A stretch of 9,649 bases of DNA from Candidatus Peregrinibacteria bacterium CG10_big_fil_rev_8_21_14_0_10_49_16 (lineage in GTDB: Bacteria; Patescibacteriota; Gracilibacteria; Peribacterales; Peribacteraceae): contig PFDS01000023.1 in NCBI GenBank assembly GCA_002772605.1, forward strand, positions 19,340 to 28,988. Direction: 5' to 3'. The translations under genes were made by a program, and so were the position numbers. The notes below the pieces were generated by a model, which saw only the letters and a list, made by a program, of their open reading frames with translations, searched no databases and was not told where the DNA came from. Numbering within the stretch: the first letter of the stretch is position 1; each line of letters starts with the position of its first letter. Of this stretch, positions 5,728 to 9,649 are shown one piece after another.

Positions 5728-7062
5728 TCAGAAGAAGTAGACCCGGGTAAGGATATAGGCCGAGGCGATGAGAAGAACAGTACAGGTGATTGGCAGACTG
5801 ACCTTTAGATATTCCATAAAGCTGATAGAAAAGCCCTCGCGTCGTGCAAGGTCCGTACCGATGACGTTGGCTGAGGCTCCAATTATTGTTCCGTTTCCTC
5901 CGAGACATACTCCGAGTGAAAGCGCCCACCAAAGAAGCATGACATGGGGGTCTCCTGCAAGCTGCGCTTCGATTCCGGAAACGACAGGGATCATCACAGT
6001 CACGAACGGAATATTGTCAAACACCATGGAGACAAGTCCAGAAATCCATATGATGAGGAGAAGGATGAAAGGAAGGCTTGTCGTTGTATTCACGATAACC
6101 ATGCTCATTTGTTTCAGAATGCCGGTTTGTTCTACGGCGGCGACCAAGACGAATAGTCCGGAGAAAAAGAGTAATGTCGTCCATTCAACTTCATGGAGGA
6201 GTTCGTGGATATGAGCCTCTTTTGAGCAGAGAAGAGCTAAGAGCGATGCTCCAAAGAGCGCAATGACATGCGGATGAATATGCAGGACCGGTTGCAGCGT
6301 GAATCCGGCTATGGTCAGAAGCAGTATGAGGACAGATTTCACCACAAAAGCTTTTTGGAGATTGAGACGAATAAACAGATACTGTAAACGGCGTATGAGT
6401 GCGGTGCTGATCATGAGTTTTGGAAGATCACCGGCAATCGGTTTCAGGCTTTGCCAATGGCAGAGAATCATTATTCCCATAGCAATCACCAGACCAATAC
6501 TGACGGGAATCCATAAGTTCACAATGAAGTCATTAAACGACAGACCGCGTGCTCCTCCGATGATAATATTTGGCGGATCCCCAATAAGCGTCATGGTTCC
6601 GCCGATATTGGACATGAAAATTTCCGTGAAGATCAACGGTTTTGGATCTTGCCCCAGTCCCTTGAACAGTTCGATGGTAATGGGTAGGACGACAAGGATG
6701 GTGGTTACGTTGTCCAAGAATGCTGAGAGAATTGCCGTGAGAAGAGAGAATGTGATGAAAATGAAGAGTGGGTTCCCTCGTGTCAAAGCTACGAGTCGTA
6801 CATTCATCCAGGAAAACACACCGGATTTTCGTGCAATAGCGACGAGCAACATCATGGACATGAGTAAAATGATCGTTTCAAAATCAACGGCCTCAACCGC
6901 TTCCTCCGGGGTGAGGAACCCCAGAATTACCATTAGTGTGCCAGCAAGAAGAACAATGAGGGATTTTTCAAAAACCTCCAGTGCAATCAGGATGATTGCA
7001 GTGAAGAAAATGCCAACCGGCAGGAAGGGGATGAAGGTTTCCATGATGGTTTTTGTTTGCAA
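5728..7062 (-). CDS. ArsB/NhaD-type (ion transporter superfamily) membrane permease
   Basis: A 444-residue secondary transporter of the ArsB/NhaD/P-protein group, with about 11-12 hydrophobic segments in two inverted halves. Each half carries the expected hairpin motifs: SAFLDNVTTILVVLP (113-127) with SNIGGTMTLIGDPPN (151-165), and SMVFDNIPFVTVMIP (345-359) with LGGNGTIIGASAN (387-399). Members exchange Na+ for H+ or move arsenite or dicarboxylates. No ArsR or ArsC is nearby, so Na+/H+ exchange is the better guess. It is the first gene of a three-gene operon with the eIF2B-like and SulP genes. The TTG at 7062 has a purine-rich tract (AAGAAGAG) 5 nt upstream; the ATG at 7044 is an alternative start 6 codons downstream without such a tract. 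The 163 nt to the divergent SET gene must hold the operon promoter, but I see no convincing one. Confidence 0.9.
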   Translation of the reverse strand: MQTKTIMETFIPFLPVGIFFTAIILIALEVFEKSLIVLLAGTLMVILGFLTPEEAVEAVDFETIILLMSMMLLVAIARKSGVFSWMNVRLVALTRGNPLFIFITFSLLTAILSAFLDNVTTILVVLPITIELFKGLGQDPKPLIFTEIFMSNIGGTMTLIGDPPNIIIGGARGLSFNDFIVNLWIPVSIGLVIAMGIMILCHWQSLKPIAGDLPKLMISTALIRRLQYLFIRLNLQKAFVVKSVLILLLTIAGFTLQPVLHIHPHVIALFGASLLALLCSKEAHIHELLHEVEWTTLLFFSGLFVLVAAVEQTGILKQMSMVIVNTTTSLPFILLLIIWISGLVSMVFDNIPFVTVMIPVVSGIEAQLAGDPHVMLLWWALSLGVCLGGNGTIIGASANVIGTDLARREGFSISFMEYLKVSLPITCTVLLIASAYILTRVYFF

Positions 7063-7225
7063 AATTACTCTTCTTTACACAGAAGGCAATACAACTTTAC
7101 GTGTATTGGTGGGAAGGGTCACCAGAGATCATATCTTTTGGTGGTGGAACTGGGCATGTCTTCTGTGAGGGAAATGACAAAGGATGAACGTATTGATCTT
7201 GTGACAACTGATACAATCATCACAC

Positions 7226-7552
7226 ATGAATGATGTCATTCTTGGTAGCGGCGACTTAGCTGGTAAAGGGGTGTACGCAGTAAGGGATTTTACAAAAGGA
7301 GGGGTCGTCATTCGGTATGCGCTCAAGCCACTCACGCAGCAGGAGTTTGATACTCTCCCGAATGAAGAGAAAGAATTTACGCACACGCATAAAGGAGTAA
7401 TTCAGCTCTATTCGATACCAGAAAGATATGTGAATCATTCCGATGACCCCAACACCTATCAAGATCACAGCAGAAAATGTGATGTTGCCTTACGAGATAT
7501 CAAGAAGGGTGAAATAATTACAACTGATGCCACGAAAGACGATGTGGAGTGA
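7226..7552 (+). CDS. Short SET-domain protein
   Basis: A 108-residue protein that is almost nothing but a minimal SET fold, the lysine-methyltransferase domain that binds S-adenosylmethionine. The start of the domain is VILGSGDLAGKGVYAVRDFTKGGVVIRY (4-31), with the GKGVYA turn; the knot-forming segment is ERYVNHSDDPNT (66-77), with the NHS motif; the end is CDVALRDIKKGEIITTDA (85-102). The terminal Tyr-Gly often found after EITTDY is replaced by Ala-Thr, and no post-SET cysteines follow. Similar small SET proteins occur in bacteria and their targets are mostly unknown. No Shine-Dalgarno sequence precedes the ATG, while TACAAT lies at 7212-7217, so the mRNA may be leaderless. It converges with the GIY-YIG gene across a 3-nt gap. 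Confidence 0.82.
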   Translation: MNDVILGSGDLAGKGVYAVRDFTKGGVVIRYALKPLTQQEFDTLPNEEKEFTHTHKGVIQLYSIPERYVNHSDDPNTYQDHSRKCDVALRDIKKGEIITTDATKDDVE

Positions 7553-7555
7553 TGA

Positions 7556-7810
7556 CTATTTCCATTCACCCCTAATCAATTTTTCCTTCTTTTCTCGCGT
7601 CCACCCTTTGATTTGCACTTCACGCAATCTTGCAGATGACTGATCTGAAAATTCAGGTGAAACATAGAGTAATCTCAAAGCCCCTTGATCATGGGCAAAT
7701 TTTGCTCCTTCGTCGCGATTATGTTCCTGAATCCTTCTGCTCGGATCAGTAGTAATCCCCGTGTAGTATTTGCCAGTTGGAGCTTGTGCAATATAGACGA
7801 ACCACGACAT
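7556..7810 (-). CDS. GIY-YIG domain protein (UPF0213/YhbQ-like small nuclease)
   Basis: An 84-residue single-domain protein of the GIY-YIG nuclease superfamily. The first strand is WFVYIAQA (3-10), carrying the VYI form of the GIY motif; YYTGITTD (15-22) carries the YIG equivalent; RRIQEHN (25-31) holds the conserved Arg and the His-Asn; and Glu64 in ARLREVQIKGWTREKKEKLI (60-79) is the metal-binding Glu. This is the usual size and order of the stand-alone UPF0213 type, for which DNA repair roles have been proposed but no general function is agreed. The ATG at 7810 has no Shine-Dalgarno sequence, but GATAAT ends 5 nt before it on the minus strand. The gene meets the SET gene tail to tail. The cluster of hairpin repeats lies just upstream. 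Confidence 0.88.
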   Translation of the reverse strand: MSWFVYIAQAPTGKYYTGITTDPSRRIQEHNRDEGAKFAHDQGALRLLYVSPEFSDQSSARLREVQIKGWTREKKEKLIRGEWK

Positions 7811-7856
7811 AGCGAATTATCGTAACAGATTTGTTTTGTTTGTTGTATGTGTTGGG

Positions 7857-7897
7857 CCCTTCGACTCCGCCGCGTTGCGACGCGGCTCCGCTCAGGG
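7857..7897. repeat. Hairpin repeat copy C, with an internal 21-nt insertion
   Basis: The outer arms are ccct (7857-7860) and aggg (7894-7897). The core would read tcgactccgctc, one base different from copy A, but it is interrupted: ctccgc occurs twice (7865-7870 and 7886-7891), and between them lies a perfect 7-bp hairpin gccgcgt/acgcggc (7869-7875 with 7880-7886, loop tgcg). It is intergenic, between the GIY-YIG and tRNA-Leu genes. Confidence 0.7.
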
Positions 7898-7898
7898 T

Positions 7899-7975
7899 CA
7901 TTCGATTCGCCTGAAAGAAGAACCGTGGTTTACCATAAGTGAGCCTCCGAGCATAGCGAGGAGGCGAATCGAATG
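7899..7975. repeat. Hairpin repeat copy D with 14-bp outer inverted repeats, abutting tRNA-Leu
   Basis: Copy D has arms gcctcc (7943-7948) and ggaggc (7960-7965) around the loop gagcatagcga (7949-7959), which is close to the copy B loop gagcgtagtcga. A second inverted repeat, cattcgattcgcct (7899-7912) and aggcgaatcgaatg (7962-7975), is perfect over 14 bp. Its right arm overlaps the last two bases of the tRNA-Leu CCA end. Confidence 0.65.
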
Positions 7976-8059
7976 GTGCCGCCGGCTGGAGTCGAACCAG
8001 CACGCTCTAAACGAGCAAGGATTTTAAGTCCTCTGTGTATACCATTCCACCACGGCGGC
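7974..8059 (-). tRNA. tRNA-Leu (anticodon UAA)
   Basis: A class II tRNA of 86 nt including an encoded CCA (7976-7974). The acceptor stem GCCGCCG/CGGCGGC pairs over all 7 bp, with discriminator A. The D-arm follows the GTGGAATGG pattern. The anticodon stem GAGGA/TCCTT closes the loop CTTAAAA, whose anticodon TAA is at 8026-8024 and decodes UUA (and UUG by wobble). A long variable arm (GCTCGTTTAGAGC) and a T-arm GCTGG-TTCGACT-CCAGC complete the fold. The nearest downstream DNA is the hairpin repeat cluster rather than a T-rich terminator. Confidence 0.97.
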
Positions 8060-8083
8060 AATGAAAAGATCACGGGTGCATAT

Positions 8084-8089
8084 ATTGTA
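8084..8089 (-). promoter_or_regulatory. Possible -10 element for tRNA-Leu
   Basis: On the minus strand TACAAT lies 24 nt before the tRNA 5' end, a suitable distance for a short leader. I see no good -35 hexamer at normal spacing, so this is only a candidate. Confidence 0.25.
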
Positions 8090-8101
8090 CTGCACTGCAA
8101 T

Positions 8102-8129
8102 TTGAAATGCATTCATTCTTCTATATAAA
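8102..8129 (+). promoter_or_regulatory. Candidate promoter of the cytidine deaminase gene
   Basis: TTGAAA (8102-8107) and TATAAA (8124-8129) are spaced by 16 nt in an AT-rich stretch. Transcription would start near 8136 and give a leader of about 67 nt. At its start the leader has a small hairpin, tcctatc/ggtagga with a 6-nt loop. Confidence 0.5.
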
Positions 8130-8202
8130 TGCTCTCCTATCTTTTTAGGTAGGATTCTTTCACAGTACTGGCTTGGCATATAACCTGAAAGCGAGGTGTT
8201 CT

Positions 8203-8760
8203 ATGACACGAAGGAAAAATCTGGATCGGTACCTGGACGAACGCACAATTCTCTACTGGGATGTGCCCCTGAATGGACTTCCCGATGATGAACGCGACCT
8301 CTTACTGCGTGCCCGGGAAGCCACCAAGGTTTCCCATTCACCCTACAGCCGCTTCCGTGTCGGTGCGGCAGTGCTGCTCAGCGATGGGCAGATCGTGACC
8401 GGCGCGAATCAGGAAAACGCATCGTACGGTCTGACCGTCTGCGCCGAACGCACGACGATTTTTGCCACGTGGAATTTGGGCAGGAAGGATATCGTCAAGC
8501 TCGCGGTAACGGGCCGAACGGCGGCTGCGAGTGAAGGAAAGGAATTTTCCGTCGATGAGTATCGATCGGACGCCGATCCTGCCTCACCATGCGGCGCTTG
8601 TCGTCAGGTGATCAAGGAGGCGGAAGATCGCCACGGAGAACCAATGATCATTCTCGTTGATGCCTATAATGACGAGAGAATCCGGCGTCTCGTCGGTATC
8701 GAGTCGATCATGCCGTGGGGATTCTCCGGCAAGGACTTCGGGATGGATCTCAATGGGTAA
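8203..8760 (+). CDS. cdd: Cytidine deaminase (long form)
   Basis: It hydrolyses cytidine or deoxycytidine to uridine plus ammonia in pyrimidine salvage, using a zinc-bound water. The 185-residue protein has SPYSRFRVGAAVLLSDG (46-62), GANQENASYGLTVCAERTTIF (67-87) with zinc ligand Cys80 and proton-shuttle Glu82, and PCGACRQ (129-135) with zinc ligands Cys130 and Cys133. This three-Cys pattern marks the tetrameric class. It ends in MPWGFSGKDFG, near the usual C-terminus. It is about 50 residues longer than the common 130-residue enzyme, through a charged 30-residue N-terminal extension and a longer loop at 105-128. The ATG at 8203 is chosen because GAGGTG (8193-8198) lies 4 nt upstream; a TTG at 8173 would extend it by 10 residues without support. 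It has its own promoter and terminator, so it appears monocistronic. Role in tRNA or base scavenging is likely; a different nucleoside substrate is possible. Confidence 0.92.
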   Translation: MTRRKNLDRYLDERTILYWDVPLNGLPDDERDLLLRAREATKVSHSPYSRFRVGAAVLLSDGQIVTGANQENASYGLTVCAERTTIFATWNLGRKDIVKLAVTGRTAAASEGKEFSVDEYRSDADPASPCGACRQVIKEAEDRHGEPMIILVDAYNDERIRRLVGIESIMPWGFSGKDFGMDLNG

Positions 8761-8782
8761 GTTACCAATTGGCCAGTACTGG

Positions 8783-8809
8783 CCCCGCACACGGTGTGCG
8801 GGGTTTTCT
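8783..8809 (+). terminator. Intrinsic terminator of cdd
   Basis: A perfect 9-bp GC-rich stem (ccccgcaca 8783-8791, tgtgcgggg 8795-8803) with a 3-nt loop is followed by TTTT (8804-8807). It starts 22 nt after the cdd stop and reaches the stop codon of the convergent sortase. A 14-bp perfect palindrome, ggccagtactggcc, sits immediately before it (8771-8784). For the sortase on the minus strand no T tract follows. Confidence 0.85.
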
Positions 8810-9649
8810 AGATCGGCAAGGCTGCAGGTTTGATTGTCGGGAGGTCCCGTTTGGTACGCTCCCCTACGCGCATGGGTGTGCCGGTTTCCGGATCAAGTTC
8901 TTGTGCAGTCAGGATGAGACGGCGGAGCGTAGTTCCGGTCGGCGTACATGTCATGAGTGTACTGATACGTTTAGCGAGTGGTTGGTCGAGAACACTGACG
9001 TTGCTGGGTTTGACTTCCTGCTTCTCGAAGATCTTGTAACGGAAACGGTCACCGTTGTAGTAGACCCAGTACTCATCGCCTTCGTTGAGAAGTTGCAGTT
9101 TGGCAAAGACAGATTTGTAGTCTCCCGGTGCCCATGGGTAGTATGAGCTGTGTCCGGTTACGAAGAAGTTTCCCGCCTGTCCCGGACGCGCGGTTCCCGG
9201 ATAGTGGACGACTCCATCCTCAAGAGATTTTTGAATATCCATTTCCAGCTTCTCCCAGTCTTCGGCAAGCAGCGCATCGCTTGGCGGAATCGCAATGGGA
9301 ACATTGAGATTGAGCTTTGGAATGATCAGGCGGTTGTATGGCGGACCTACTGATGGCAGCAGAGCAAGAAGATCCAGTTCCGATGTCGGTTTCTGGGATC
9401 GTGTGAGAAGATCGGTTATATCGCTGGCAAATGCATCGTCATGCCGGAGTGCTCTGAGTGGATCTAAATAGTTAGAAGAGAGTTGCAAGAAACTGTGGTA
9501 GTTCAGTGCAATAAAGAGTATGGAAAAGAGCATTGCGAAAGTCGAACCAAAGCGAAATATGTCACTCACAAACAGGCGCCATCTGGAATACTCTTTCGGC
9601 TTTGATCGCCAGTTAGGTGCGATGACGGGTTGCTTGAAGAAGTTCAAGA
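8808..9649 (-). CDS. Sortase family transpeptidase (5' end at or beyond the window edge)
   Basis: Sortases cleave a sorting motif in exported proteins and attach them to the cell surface or to each other. From the TTG at 9647, 279 residues are visible: a basic N-terminus (to about 30), one membrane helix (about 33-56, FGSTFAMLFSILFIALNY), a linker, and the catalytic barrel. Catalytic residues are His166 in VTGHSSYY, Cys234 in LMTCTPTG and Arg243 in TLRRLIL, in normal order and spacing. RLIIPKLNLNVPI (106-118) and GVVHYPGTARPGQAGN (145-160) are typical strands of the class D/E-like housekeeping type. A 30-residue Arg/Pro-containing tail follows the barrel. The helix near the N-terminus predicts a type II membrane anchor with the enzyme outside. 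Only 2 bases precede the TTG, so the true start is unknown. No LPXTG substrate is encoded in the window. Confidence 0.9.
   Translation of the reverse strand, partial: LNFFKQPVIAPNWRSKPKEYSRWRLFVSDIFRFGSTFAMLFSILFIALNYHSFLQLSSNYLDPLRALRHDDAFASDITDLLTRSQKPTSELDLLALLPSVGPPYNRLIIPKLNLNVPIAIPPSDALLAEDWEKLEMDIQKSLEDGVVHYPGTARPGQAGNFFVTGHSSYYPWAPGDYKSVFAKLQLLNEGDEYWVYYNGDRFRYKIFEKQEVKPSNVSVLDQPLAKRISTLMTCTPTGTTLRRLILTAQELDPETGTPMRVGERTKRDLPTIKPAALPI

Noticed and set aside
5728..7062. An arsenic resistance operon
   Set aside because: The permease could be ArsB by family, but no ArsR, ArsC, ArsA or ArsD gene is adjacent and the partners are an eIF2B-like protein and a SulP transporter.
6299..7168. 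A 289-codon open frame on the plus strand
   Set aside because: It is antisense to the ArsB/NhaD-type permease and its translation is Arg/Met/Ser-rich with no domain; it is a shadow.
7156..7233. A 25-codon ORF (MSSVREMTKDERIDL...) just before the SET gene, overlapping its start
   Set aside because: Too short, no ribosome binding site and no recognisable content. A leader peptide is conceivable but unsupported.
7899..7975. An integrase attachment site at tRNA-Leu
   Set aside because: The repeats are inverted, only 14 bp, lie close together, and no integrase or second direct copy of the tRNA end is in the window.

Overview
The window looks like a chromosomal segment of an uncultivated bacterium, and I favour a Candidate Phyla Radiation (Patescibacteria) lineage, perhaps Peregrinibacteria or Peribacteria. 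This is an inference from the compact layout, the mixed cargo of small genes, an SQDLCFF-type MnmA, a housekeeping-type sortase, and a hairpin repeat family I associate with such genomes. TGA is used as an ordinary stop, which argues against the Gracilibacteria and Absconditabacteria lineages that recode UGA. No gene is a phage or plasmid hallmark.

Layout, left to right. (1) Bases 3-989, plus strand: the C-terminal three quarters of mnmA (tRNA 2-thiouridylase), interrupted in frame by two different repeat insertions. (2) Bases 990-3075, minus strand: a 599-residue ABC exporter half-transporter with a strong ribosome binding site, a promoter near 3257-3284 and a perfect intrinsic terminator at 1228-1262. 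A 69-residue orphan ORF lies beyond the terminator and abuts the mnmA stop. (3) Bases 3355-7062, minus strand: a tight three-gene operon read in the order ArsB/NhaD-type ion transporter, eIF2B-alpha-like protein, SulP anion transporter. The junctions are a 1-nt gap and a 4-nt ATGA overlap. (4) Bases 7226-7810: a mini SET-domain protein (plus) and a GIY-YIG nuclease-like protein (minus), convergent with a 3-nt gap. (5) Bases 7857-8059: a repeat cluster that runs into the 3' end of a minus-strand tRNA-Leu(UAA). (6) Bases 8203-8809: a long-form cytidine deaminase with its own promoter, ribosome binding site and intrinsic terminator. (7) Bases 8808-9649, minus strand: a membrane-anchored sortase whose 5' end lies at or beyond the window edge.

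The most interesting signals are two. First, a family of small hairpins shares a conserved 11-12-nt loop (gagcgtagtcga and variants), but each copy has a different self-complementary stem. Two copies sit back to back inside mnmA, adding about 25 residues without breaking the frame, and two lie beside the tRNA-Leu gene, one truncating neatly at its CCA. Second, the three-gene operon pairs two ion transporters with a protein of the eIF2B / ribose-1,5-bisphosphate isomerase fold in which the positions of the catalytic Cys and Asp appear to be replaced. It may be a non-enzymatic ligand sensor or an enzyme with a different chemistry.
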